Part shown: one piece after another, positions 18,939 to 28,870 of the stretch | Layout: each line of letters begins with the position of its first letter | Position numbering within the stretch: the first letter of the stretch is position 1 | Assembly (NCBI RefSeq): GCF_000227135.1 | Contig: NC_018242.1 | Coordinates: 175,452-239,451 of the forward strand | Source: Leishmania donovani | Lineage: Eukaryota; Euglenozoa; Kinetoplastea; Trypanosomatida; Trypanosomatidae | DNA length: 64,000 nt | Direction: 5' to 3' | Notes under the pieces: model-generated | The model's database searches: none | What the model was told of the DNA's origin: nothing | What the model saw: the letters and a program-made list of their open reading frames with translations, nothing else | Position numbers and translations under genes: made by a program

Positions 18939-20075
18939 ATGCCCTCCCTCCAGGACTATCACGTGCCATACCCGGCAGCCGCACCCGGCCAGGTGCGCAA
19001 GGTCATCTACCTGCCGCAGCAGAACCCCACTGTCGAGCAGCAGCACCTGCGCGTGCAGATCATTCCCGGCCGCCACGAGAACTGCGAGGATGGCCGCCTC
19101 TACAAGCTCACCGGTTCGGTGACGGAGGAGACGCTGCAGGGCTGGGGCTACTCCTACTACGTCGTCAAGCTCGGCGATATCTACGCTGCCCATCGCTCCT
19201 CGAGCGACCCGGCGCGCGTGACGACCTTCGTGGCGCTCGATGAGAACCCAGTGATCGCCTACAATAGCAAGCTCCCCATCGTCGTCTACGTGCCCGAGGG
19301 CGCGGAGCTGCGTTACCGCATCTGGACCGATGACACTTCACTAGTGCAGAGCATCCAGCAGCAGCCCGAGGCCCCGGCCCTGCCCCAGCCACACCTCGTC
19401 CCCGTAACCGAAAGACAGGAGTGCCCCCACGAGCTCCCCCGGTGCGGCGCCCCCGGCGAGTACGTCACGCAGGACTGCAAAACATCGATGCTGTCGGTTG
19501 AGGAGGTGCATCGTCTGTCGAGCAGCACGCCGCCCTTGATACCGTCGGCAGTGCGCGGGTCTGCCCACGAAGCGCATGCTGCGCCACCTCTCCACTCGGC
19601 AGAGCTGGAGGAGCGCGTGTGTCCGGTTATGGAGCATTTGGAGGTGTGTCCGCAGAACAACGGCCACGAGGGTCGCGAGCAGCCCGCGGAGGAGGCCTCG
19701 ACGTTGAAGCGGCGCAGCAGCAGCAGCAGCTCGTCGAACCCGCGGCATCTCAGCGCTAACGAGCCGTCTCCGAGCCGCCCCCGCCTGTCCTCCACGGAGT
19801 ACTGGCCACAGGAGAACTCAAAGACGAAGCGCTCTCCGTCGGCCACACACAAGCCGCGCCGCAGCACCGACAGCGCCACCATCGAGGAGGCCGGCGTCGG
19901 CGCCCCGAAGAAGAATCGCAGCAGCAGCAGCAGCGCATCCAGCAAGAAGAAAGCCGAAGACAATGTCTACGAGAAGACGATGAAGAACTTCTGGAACCGC
20001 GCCCGCAGCGACTCGCCACGGAAAGCATCTGCCTCGTCCAAGAAGAGCGGCAACGGCAGCAAGGCAGACCCGTAG
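18939..20075 (+). CDS. ISP3: Ecotin-like serine peptidase inhibitor ISP3 with long C-terminal extension
   Basis: 378 aa from ATG 18939 (a TTG three codons upstream was not used). Residues 1 to about 140 are an ecotin domain: a YPAA-type N-terminal strand, QIIPGRHENCEDG, LTGSVTEETLQGWGYSYYVV, then YNSKLPIVVY and ELRYRIWTDD. The reactive-loop region reads GDIYAAHRSSSD (residues 79-90), so the Met-Met of ecotin and ISP2 is replaced by Ala-Ala, and inhibition of the usual trypsin-fold enzymes is doubtful. Residues about 145-378 form an extension of low complexity with Ser runs (about 19714-19735 and 19918-19940) and a Lys/Ser-rich end. ISP family members in L. major have been linked to flagellar-pocket function (ISP1, with ISP3 implicated), which fits a non-canonical role. 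It follows the broken ISP2 in tandem and looks intact. Confidence 0.9.
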   Translation: MPSLQDYHVPYPAAAPGQVRKVIYLPQQNPTVEQQHLRVQIIPGRHENCEDGRLYKLTGSVTEETLQGWGYSYYVVKLGDIYAAHRSSSDPARVTTFVALDENPVIAYNSKLPIVVYVPEGAELRYRIWTDDTSLVQSIQQQPEAPALPQPHLVPVTERQECPHELPRCGAPGEYVTQDCKTSMLSVEEVHRLSSSTPPLIPSAVRGSAHEAHAAPPLHSAELEERVCPVMEHLEVCPQNNGHEGREQPAEEASTLKRRSSSSSSSNPRHLSANEPSPSRPRLSSTEYWPQENSKTKRSPSATHKPRRSTDSATIEEAGVGAPKKNRSSSSSASSKKKAEDNVYEKTMKNFWNRARSDSPRKASASSKKSGNGSKADP

Positions 20076-23000
20076 GCGGGAAGTAGTGAGAAACATGGGG
20101 AGGCGGTGGGGGCGTAAGGAGATGCGCCACATGAACAGGAGGGGCGGCAGCGCGCACCCACCCGGCGTAGTCTCTGGAGGAGAGAGCGAGGTGCCGAGGT
20201 GCTGAAAAATCGGCCTTGAGAGTGTCGATGCTCTGCGCCAATGAGCTCTGTCTCCGGGGCATGCTCAGGGGGCGGTTGGTGAGCTCTCTCCTCAGCCCCC
20301 CCCCTCCCACTACCATCAGCACCGCCTCCGTCGCCCCTTCTCCCGCATGCTTGAAAGCAATGATGAGCTGTGCTGGCTTCTTCCTTTCTTGGCTTCTTCA
20401 CTTGCTCCTCTCCTACCCCATGCGTTGTATGTGTACGCAACGTCACATACGCCACCACCGGTCGTTAAAACACTCCTTCGCCAGCCTTGCACAAGCGTGC
20501 TTGTGGTGCTGGGGAGAAGATCGGAAAGAGGGAGAGAGAGAGAGACAGCTCACGCACGCACGGGCACTGCCCAGAGGCGAAGCATCGATGGTCCTATACT
20601 CTCTTCGGTCTGCGTTGGCGAATGTTGTGCGGAGAGCATTTTTGTTGCTCCATTTGCACAGCACTTTCCTTCTCCGATGAGCAAATCTTTACGTCGGCGC
20701 CCCCAACGGCAGTGCACTCCCCTCTGCCCTCACTCCACGGCTACACGAAGAATCACTGAAACGAAAACCCCACGCGCACGCACGCAGAAGTCAAGAGAGG
20801 GCGTTACAAGGGCACGGTGCGTGGAAGACAATGACGGGCGCACGCGGTGTAGAAGGGCAGGCGATGTGAAGTCGGCGCCAGTGTGGAGAAAGCTCCCTCC
20901 TCCCTCTTCCTCTTCCTCTTCGCTGTTCGCCTTCCGCTATGGAGGCCAATACACGCGCGCGAGACGGTGATGCTGTCGAGTTGTGTATTCGTGTTGGCGT
21001 GCCTGCTTGACTTGTTCGATCACGCCGGTGAATCGCCTTTCTCTTACCCACCCTCCTCGCTTTCTCTCTGTCTCTCTGTCTGGAGCTTGCCGTGGCGCTT
21101 CGACACGTCATCGCTGAGGTCTCCCAGCCTCACTGTGGTGCGTAGACACGGGCGAACAAGCGACTCGGCCGAAGAGGCACACGCACGAGTACATGCTGGT
21201 GGTCGTGAGTGTGTAGGGGGTGTGGGGATGCTTTTCTCTTCTCCCTGTCTCTCCCCCTTCTCTTCCTCGCGCCTTCATCAGGCCGTACCTTATGGTGTAG
21301 CGTCTTGCTTTCTTTGCGTCCCCCCTCCCTTCCTGTAGAATTTCCGTCATTCTTTCGTGTTCTTCTCGTGCATGCAGTTGCTGCGGTGCATGCGCATCCT
21401 CCCACCACCCCTTATCTATTCATTGTCACGTTCTTCCATCGTTTTCAACCGCTGCGCGCATGTGTGTGCCCTCGCCCCCCTCTCCGCCTACCCCACGCAC
21501 CCGCATCCGCCAACCGCCCTCCTCCATTTTTGCATGGCCGAGTGTGGTCGGTCGATCGGTCGGTCTCTCTGTGTGTGAATGCGCTCGCCTGTGGTCCGTA
21601 GAGCGGCGTCTTGTATGGGGAGCTGTGATGTGCCCGCGTGTCGCTCGCGCTTTTTCTTCCGCTTAGGTTACCTGCACGCACACGTGCAGGTATGCGGTGA
21701 GCACTCGTAATGGCTCGTCTTCTCTTTTATGCCTTGTTCTTCTTGCTGGCTCGCTCTGCGCGCATGGGGGGAGGGGGGGCAGAGCCTCGGCGTCTGTGTG
21801 TGCGTGCGTGTCTGCGTACGTGCATCACTACCCTTCTCTGTCGCTCTGTCTCGGATGCTTCCGGTGCCTCCTCCCTGCCCGATATATCAGCACCGAAAGC
21901 ACATCTCTCGTATCAGCTTCTTCGCAGCTGTAATCATCGACACACACGCGCCATCCTCTGCCATGACGAAATTGCCCATAGGATGAAAGGCAAGAGAGGG
22001 AGGGCGAGGCCGGCGAGCGTTGAAAGGGGGGCACGCTCGGACCTTCTCCTCACTCGCTGGGCCGTCCTGAACTCGTGTGGCCCTGCCCCTTCCCACCCGT
22101 CTTGTTTTATGACAGCAAGGCACTCGCGCGGGTGTCGCTCGGACGGAGTGCGAGAGCGGGCATGTACACCAGCGCGCCAGACCACCCTCCCTTCCTACCC
22201 GTTTACACACCCCCACTACAGCGGCTGTCTCGCAACGGTGAGTGCGCTGCTACGCGGCACAAGGTTTGTAGAAGCGCCTTCGATGATCTCTCTCTCCTAG
22301 CCTCTCGCCCCCCCGCCCCTTCTCTCTCCTGACCCCTCACCGCGTGCATGTCGAATGTACGAAGAGTCCGCTCACGTGTGCGAGCAGATAGGTTTTCACG
22401 AACACGCCACACGAGTGCACCCACCAAACACGGGAGAGAATGGGAAAGGCCTCACACGCACTCGGAGGCTCTCGACCAACCCACAGCAACGGCTGCATAA
22501 GCGTCTCGGCTCACTCGCTGGCATCTCCTCCCCCTCCCTCCTGCCCTGGCCCGACCCCCTTCACCCCCCACCACACTATTCAACTCCGCCCCAACCCATA
22601 CACGCATCTCTCCGCTCTCTTGGCCTCTCCTCAGCCGCCACCTGTTCCTTGAGCATCCCGTCAGGCGTGCACACAACAGGGCGACTGGAGTGCGTGAACG
22701 GGCGTAGAAGGTGTCTGTGTGTGTGTCTCCGCAGGTACGCCAACTGCCCGCACGTCCCCCTTACATGTAGCACATTCTTCTCCCCAAAATCTCATCGACG
22801 TCTTCTAGGCAGCTCTCCCTCCCTCACGCACCCACACACACACACTCTCCCCCCTACCACGTGAGTGCGTGCGTGTTTTTCGGCCCCCCCCCCTCAGTTA
22901 ACACCACCCCCTCAACCACTCAACACCGATCGACACGCTCGCCTCTCTCGCTCTGCTGGGCCATCCCTCCCTTCTTCCCTCCTCCCCCTCCCCTGCCTCC

Positions 23001-23344
23001 TCGGCACGCTGGCCTCTTTCTTTATCCTTCATTGCTTTCACCCCTTTCCTGTGTCTTCCTCCTTTTTCCTGCTTGCTCGACTGCCGGGGGTGGCTGTAAA
23101 CGAGCGTGTGTGTGAGAGAGTTTTTGTGGGTGTCTGAGCGCCCCTCCCCGACCACCACCACCTTCACACGCGCAGCCACACGCATACCCTATCCCCTCGC
23201 TTCCCTCCCTCTCATCGGCCCTCCGCCTCTCCTGTCTTCGCTTCACCTTCCGCTGCACAGATTGTGACGGGAGCCGGCTGCACTGCCAGCTGTCACGTTC
23301 ACGAAGACGTGTGCATACGTCTGCGACTGGGCCTCTGTGCCTTT
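20076..23344 (+). other. Long intergenic spacer (3.3 kb)
   Basis: No gene could be supported on either strand. The first 200 bases are purine-rich (ISP3 3'UTR); the rest is dominated by C/T tracts with CA/GT and GA runs. The longest open frames (for example 20347-20970 and 21710-22300) have CT-rich codon composition without domain-like patterns. A very good splice acceptor closes the spacer at 23259-23260. Confidence 0.6.
23221..23260 (+). promoter_or_regulatory. Trans-splice acceptor for the 23345 gene
   Basis: A C/T-rich tract at about 23200-23254 ends in CACAG, with the AG at 23259-23260. This places the leader-addition site about 84 bases ahead of ATG 23345. No other AG lies between tract and site. 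Confidence 0.6.
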
Positions 23345-26300
23345 ATGTGGAGACGGCCCTCTGCGATGCCGTCATGCTCCGCCTCGGCTCGGTCCTCCCT
23401 GTCTCGCCGCCGCCTCATCGCGACCTCCCCCTCTTCATCATGCTCCGCATCCTCCGCAGAATTCGATGATGGCGGCGACGCCGCCGGCAGTGCACCTGAC
23501 AGCAAGGAAGCGCATTCGCCGCCACGTGCGTGCATGGACGGGTCTCCGACAGAGGTGGCGGATGGAGCAGAGAATCTGGTAGCCGTCAAGGCTGCCGACA
23601 GTGCTGCCAATGTACGCGATAAGAGCGCCGACCATGGGCGAGGATGTGACGATGCTGTTGTGAAACCCATCCCGGCCAACTCCTTCTTCTCACGCCCGTC
23701 GTCCACGCCGGCGACAAGGACGGCACCACGGACTGACCACGTCGGCAGCCTCGATGACGACGAACTCCAACAGGTAGAAGCGCGGTCTGCAAACTCGCAG
23801 ACTCATCACGGCTCGCTGATCTCTGCGTCGGCGAAGAAGGACCGCAGTGGCGGTGTATGTGCAGACGACGGCAACGGCGGCGCAGAGGTGCGGCAAGGAC
23901 AGCAGCTGAGCTCGCCCCTCATCACGTACACAGAGCCCTCCTCCGACATCATGGGCGCCGCAGGCCTACTACGTCACCAGCACGTGCAGCACACCGCCGC
24001 ACCGCCGTCATGCATCGCCCCTTCTGCTCCGTCGTCCCCCACATGCGGCTCACCTCCGCTGGTCCCGACCGAAGCTACAGAGCATCAACGGCAGCAGCAG
24101 CAACACATCGACAACACGGCACTACCGTCGGCGCTGGACGTCGTGCTTCCTCGCGCGCTCACCCAACGAGCTCCTTCGCTGCGGAGAGCCGCAAAGAACC
24201 AGCCACTGTCACCGTCCTCCTCGAGGCCGAGTGTGCCGGCAGCTGCACACCCACCTTTGCTCTCCAAGTCCACTTCTCAGCCAGAAACACAGCACACGCG
24301 CTCGTCCTCGCCATCCTTGCGCAGCCCAACGCCGCTGGACCTCACGGCACCGCCGAAGCGTCGCCCAGCTCGCCGCAGCGACATGGTGGAGGGCGCGGAG
24401 GAGACCGGCGAAGTCGACGACCCGAGCGAAGACGACAATGTGGAGCGGCGAGGCAACGGATCTGCTGCTCCGCCCAAGTCCGATCAGCCCCAGCTGCTGT
24501 GCGCAGCGAAGAGTTGTCAGGGGGCACGGCAGAGGCCACGCAGGCTCAGCTTCAGTGAGTCATCAGCAGCGGCAACAGAGGACCACTTCGCCACCGCCTC
24601 CCAGGCAGAAGCCGGCGCACTTGACAAGGTCGGTGTGGCGCCATCGCCCTCGACCCCTCCTCCCGCTGTACATTATTCCGGCGTCAACGCGTCTGGAGCA
24701 CAAGCTGAGGCACAGGAGGTCATCGCCGCGTCGGGCGAGTCGGAGCCCGAGCGGATTAGCACGCCAGGGGCTGATTATACGCTGGCATCAACGGCTTCCG
24801 TGACGGTGTCGCACACATCGCTCAAACCCACAGCAGCAGTCGTGGCGCAACAGCAGCTGCTGTCCTCCTCGCCTTCACGACACATTTCACATGAGCTCTT
24901 CCCCTCTCCAGAGCCTCTGAGGGACCTTGGGAGCCCTATGCGACTCCACGAACGGCAGCGGCCGTCGTCGCACCCGCTCGTGGGCACGGATGGCTACGCG
25001 CTGCCAGCACCAGTGTTCCTGCCTGACCCCCCTGCCACGGCAACGAGAGCAGCATCGTGCGCAGCGACATCCGCCACAGTGAAGCCACTCTCTGGTAGAC
25101 ATGTAGAGCGATCACCGCAACATTTACAGCGGCAGCTGTCGTCAGCCGTGAGCCGGAGCATCCGCGGCGCAGACGGCAGTGGCGGTGGCAGTGCCGATGG
25201 CGCACCGCCATGTGTGCCGCAGGTGATTCCGACGCACGACAGCGTGTTCTTCCCTATGGGGACGGACGTGATTGCACCCGTGGTGCTGCACTACCTCACC
25301 GTCGCCGGCTGGTCCACGACGGCGGGTGGGCGTGACTACTTCAGTCACCGGCGCCTGCGTGGAGGCGAGGTGGCGGGCCACACGGTGCGCTGGCTGCACA
25401 CGGCGAAGCCACGCAACCAATTCGTTTTCCTTGTCGCGCCTGTGATAAACCGCAAAGAGGCGGCGGTCGAGTGCGGCAAAGACGCCACGGCTGAACAGCG
25501 CCGGCGGTGCACACCGAGCAGCATCGCCGGCGCGTCTCCGACAGCAAGCGGAAGCGAAGGCGGTGGCGCCACTGGGCCCGCACTCGACGTGCCGCCGAGC
25601 AGCGGTTCCAGCACAAAGGCCCACAGGACATGGAGCGGAACCACCCGCGCGACGACTATGAAAACGCGCTGGGGATGGAATATGCCCGCTAAACGGCTAC
25701 AAGCGCTCCGCGCACGCGTCTTCGGCGAAGCGCCGTGGTTCACCTACAGCACCAAAACGGTATGTGCGTGCAGTCTCATTGCCCAGGTCAACGACGACGA
25801 CTCCCTCTCCGTCTCTGATGTGGCCACGCCGAGCGGCGACAGCCTTAGCGACCCCAGCAAGGACGACGGCGATGACGAGGATGAGGTTGCAGACAGCGTC
25901 AGTGGCAGCAGCTCTTGCAGCGATGACGCTTTCCAGCGTTCGCCACGCATACGGCGCTCAGCCCAATGTCTGTCTCCGTCCCTTCCAGAAGCGCGGATGT
26001 CAGGGGTGAGTGGTGGCAGTCTGCGCAAGGGCATCCCCCCGTACAGCATGTCACCAGAGCGCTTGGCACGGCAGTCCTCACAAAGCCCACCTGCAAGCGT
26101 GGCGAGTGCGGCATCTTCGCCCACAAGCTCGTCATCGCCATTGGTAGGGCTGGCGTTGCCATCGCCAGGTATACAGCGAGCGACAACTCAGAATGCCTTA
26201 CCGGTCATCGTCCCAGCTCGCAGCGCCACCCCTGTCGAACTGCGACGCAACAGCAGCAGCGCCGGGGGTGGCAGCGGCATCTACAGCAGCTACGTGTGGT

Positions 26301-28870
26301 CACCTGTCACAGGCACGGCGACTGCGGCGAGCGTGGCCTCGCCGGTCACCCCGCGGCAGCCACTACAGTCGCTCGTTCCTGCAGCGGCGGCAGCGTCCTC
26401 GTCGGCGGCCGCGAGTACCGCACCGGCGTCCGTCGGCGTTGAGGTCGTGGTGGTGGCCCACGCCGATGTTACGGCGATGGACTATGCCCCTCGGCTCACC
26501 TCGCATCGGCTTTCGATCGAGGCCAAAGCAGCTCACACGTACTTCTTCCCCTTGCTCAGCGATGCATTGGCGTACTACCAGTGCGAAGACGCGATGGGGC
26601 TCATGGAAGAGCAGTGGGCTGCCGGGGTGACGAGCCAGATTCCACGCTCACGTGCGGGGGCCCCGCGCTCCCAGCGGCAGCAGCACCCACGGCGGCAGTC
26701 CAGCTACCTGTCGGCAGCCGGTTTCGGCAGTGGAAGTCGCAACGCGAGCATGCGCACAGCACCGCTTCTGCACGAGGATGGCGACTCACCGAACCTCTTC
26801 TCATCTACCTCGCGAGAGCCGCCGAAAACGACAGCGGATGCGCACCGATGTCGCGAAGGTGTCTTCCGCGAGGCACAAACGCCTTGGCGAGGCACCTCCA
26901 CTGCAGACAGCGCGCCGCACGCATTGTGTGGCAGCGAGGCGGGGAGCGATAGCACCGCCACCGGTATGAGTCTCTCCGGGACTCCTCTCGGACCGCATCG
27001 ACACCATCAGCCGCCTCACGGCACACCCGCTCTCGTGCACTCAGCAAAGTTGCCGCCGTCGCAGTCACTGAGTCTGTCAGATGCGCTGCGCAGCGCTCAG
27101 AGAATGGGAAGCGTCAGCTGCAGTAGTTCGCACGGCGGCGGCGGCCAGCTGGGCCTCAGCAGCAGCAGCACCTTCAGGCCCCCGACGCTTCTCCCTCGCA
27201 CCGCCGCAACCGCCCGCATCACCCCTGCTTCAGCACCTTCGGCCCCTCGCCTTGTTCCCACCTCGCAGCTGCAGCTGTGCTGCCGGTCGACAGCACAACC
27301 GCACCTGACGTCCTCGCATGGCGAGGTAGTTGTCAGCGTGTACACAGCCGACCCCGTCTTTAACACCGTGCTGCGCGAGCTGCTGGTACCGGAGCCGGGC
27401 ACACACCCGTACACGGTGAGTGTGGCGGAGCAGAAGCGGCTCCTTTCCATGGTCGAGGTGGGCATGCCGGCGTGGTGCGTCTTCTACAGCTCCACTGGCC
27501 TGCCGTACCGTCGTCTGTTTCGTCTTCTCTACTCGGGTCTCACCAACCTCTGGCCACTGCTCTCGCTCGCAGTGGGGCTGTACGACTTGTACAAGCACCT
27601 ACCGCAGCTGAAGCGGTTCATGGAACACACGCTGGAGCCCATCACGCGGTGGATGGAGCAGCGCTTCACGATCCGCGTCTCCGTCCTCGTCACGTATCTA
27701 ATCTCTGTCGTTGTCACCATCTGCAGCAGCCTCAGCTCCTTCGTCTCCCAGTTTTACGTGGTGCAGCTCTTCTCTCTACCGATCGTGCAGCTCGTGCTGG
27801 CGCTGCTGAAGCTGCCCTTCGTGATCGCCTTCGACACGGTGTGGACTTTGGCGACGACCGTCCTCGGCACGGTCGGCCTCGCGCTGCAGGTAGTGCGGAT
27901 GGTGGTCATGGCACCGCTCGTGCTGGTGACGAACTTAGCGTCGCTGCGCGACACGTTTGGTGCCGCCGTGCCGATGGCCGTCGAGGGCACGTCGGTTTCG
28001 GTGAAGCAGTGGCGCGCGTGGGTTGAGTTCTGGCAAACCGTGGCGTCGCCCATGAAGAACGCGGCGCGGGCTTGGTGGGACTCGATGATGCACGTCAGCA
28101 CCTCGGCCGCGCGGCGTGAGACGTCCATACGGCGGTGGACCTCGCCTAAGCTGGAGCAACTGGCAATGGTGGTGGGGGATGTGCAAGATTGTCTCATCAT
28201 CAACGCACAGCTGTGGTGGACATATATTCTGCTGCCAGGCATCGAGCGCAAGGTGCTGCTGAGCGTGATGCTCGTGTACATGTATTGGCTGTTCTTGGGC
28301 ATCTCCCCCGAGCTCTGGGATGAAGTCATCTACGCCTCCGGCGTGCGGCACCACCCGTCTCTCAGAAGAGGTCCATCGACGTCGGGGGTACAGAAAGAGA
28401 TGCCGGCACCGTCCTCGCCTTTCCCAGCCACAACACCAGCCGACAGTCACGTGGATGCACAGTACAAGGCTGGCAGCATCGACACGCGCGACGGCGACAG
28501 ATGTGCGTCGGTGTCGACTACATCTGTGGGTGGGGAGTGGAGCTTGTACGCCTACTTCCACACCCTTCTTCGAGATGCTGGGAGCCACGCGTCCCCCTCC
28601 TCCTCTTCCGCCGGCACGCGACCGCCGCCAGCGGTCTCCGCGGAGAAGTCCTCGAGCGCCGCTGGCGTCAGCGGCGTCCGTTCTCTCATCTTGCGCCCGG
28701 AGCCGCAGCAGACGTTTGCAGCCCTCGTGGCCGAGCTGCTGTTACCCAACATGGTACTGGAGCTCCTGCATCACGTTCGCAGTGCGCTCGTGCTCGGCTG
28801 GTCCCGCGGTGTGTCGGCTGCGTCGCGCATGGCGGCGCGACGGCCCCGGCGAGACATGCAACAAGGGTAG
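23345..28870 (+). CDS. Large multi-span membrane protein, kinetoplastid hypothetical
   Basis: 1,841 aa from ATG 23345 (MWRRPSAM). The frame extends to a GTG at 23264, but 23345 is the first ATG after the acceptor. Residues 1 to about 620 and several later stretches are low-complexity (Ser, Pro, Ala, Gln, acidic runs). Islands of ordered sequence at about 627-700, 775-815 and 1030-1095 look like pieces of one beta-rich domain separated by long insertions. After about residue 1390 come hydrophobic segments: around the LYSGLTNLWPLL region, then VSVLVTYLISVVVTICSSLS, a long stretch from FYVVQLFSLPIVQLVLALLK to VMAPLVLVTNLAS, and a last one near 1640-1657 (VMLVYMYWLFLGIS). At least four membrane spans or hairpins are likely. 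No family recognised; an organelle or ER membrane location is inferred only from topology. Stop TAG at 28868-28870. Confidence 0.8.
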   Translation: MWRRPSAMPSCSASARSSLSRRRLIATSPSSSCSASSAEFDDGGDAAGSAPDSKEAHSPPRACMDGSPTEVADGAENLVAVKAADSAANVRDKSADHGRGCDDAVVKPIPANSFFSRPSSTPATRTAPRTDHVGSLDDDELQQVEARSANSQTHHGSLISASAKKDRSGGVCADDGNGGAEVRQGQQLSSPLITYTEPSSDIMGAAGLLRHQHVQHTAAPPSCIAPSAPSSPTCGSPPLVPTEATEHQRQQQQHIDNTALPSALDVVLPRALTQRAPSLRRAAKNQPLSPSSSRPSVPAAAHPPLLSKSTSQPETQHTRSSSPSLRSPTPLDLTAPPKRRPARRSDMVEGAEETGEVDDPSEDDNVERRGNGSAAPPKSDQPQLLCAAKSCQGARQRPRRLSFSESSAAATEDHFATASQAEAGALDKVGVAPSPSTPPPAVHYSGVNASGAQAEAQEVIAASGESEPERISTPGADYTLASTASVTVSHTSLKPTAAVVAQQQLLSSSPSRHISHELFPSPEPLRDLGSPMRLHERQRPSSHPLVGTDGYALPAPVFLPDPPATATRAASCAATSATVKPLSGRHVERSPQHLQRQLSSAVSRSIRGADGSGGGSADGAPPCVPQVIPTHDSVFFPMGTDVIAPVVLHYLTVAGWSTTAGGRDYFSHRRLRGGEVAGHTVRWLHTAKPRNQFVFLVAPVINRKEAAVECGKDATAEQRRRCTPSSIAGASPTASGSEGGGATGPALDVPPSSGSSTKAHRTWSGTTRATTMKTRWGWNMPAKRLQALRARVFGEAPWFTYSTKTVCACSLIAQVNDDDSLSVSDVATPSGDSLSDPSKDDGDDEDEVADSVSGSSSCSDDAFQRSPRIRRSAQCLSPSLPEARMSGVSGGSLRKGIPPYSMSPERLARQSSQSPPASVASAASSPTSSSSPLVGLALPSPGIQRATTQNALPVIVPARSATPVELRRNSSSAGGGSGIYSSYVWSPVTGTATAASVASPVTPRQPLQSLVPAAAAASSSAAASTAPASVGVEVVVVAHADVTAMDYAPRLTSHRLSIEAKAAHTYFFPLLSDALAYYQCEDAMGLMEEQWAAGVTSQIPRSRAGAPRSQRQQHPRRQSSYLSAAGFGSGSRNASMRTAPLLHEDGDSPNLFSSTSREPPKTTADAHRCREGVFREAQTPWRGTSTADSAPHALCGSEAGSDSTATGMSLSGTPLGPHRHHQPPHGTPALVHSAKLPPSQSLSLSDALRSAQRMGSVSCSSSHGGGGQLGLSSSSTFRPPTLLPRTAATARITPASAPSAPRLVPTSQLQLCCRSTAQPHLTSSHGEVVVSVYTADPVFNTVLRELLVPEPGTHPYTVSVAEQKRLLSMVEVGMPAWCVFYSSTGLPYRRLFRLLYSGLTNLWPLLSLAVGLYDLYKHLPQLKRFMEHTLEPITRWMEQRFTIRVSVLVTYLISVVVTICSSLSSFVSQFYVVQLFSLPIVQLVLALLKLPFVIAFDTVWTLATTVLGTVGLALQVVRMVVMAPLVLVTNLASLRDTFGAAVPMAVEGTSVSVKQWRAWVEFWQTVASPMKNAARAWWDSMMHVSTSAARRETSIRRWTSPKLEQLAMVVGDVQDCLIINAQLWWTYILLPGIERKVLLSVMLVYMYWLFLGISPELWDEVIYASGVRHHPSLRRGPSTSGVQKEMPAPSSPFPATTPADSHVDAQYKAGSIDTRDGDRCASVSTTSVGGEWSLYAYFHTLLRDAGSHASPSSSSAGTRPPPAVSAEKSSSAAGVSGVRSLILRPEPQQTFAALVAELLLPNMVLELLHHVRSALVLGWSRGVSAASRMAARRPRRDMQQG

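Noticed and set aside
20347..20970. Open frame of 207 codons in the long spacer
   Set aside because: No domain-like pattern, biased Arg/Ser/Pro composition, and overlapping frames of similar length; best read as untranslated sequence.
21710..22300. Open frame of 196 codons in the long spacer
   Set aside because: Translation is typical of CT-rich noncoding sequence and starts at an ordinary ATG without a clear acceptor; no recognisable fold.
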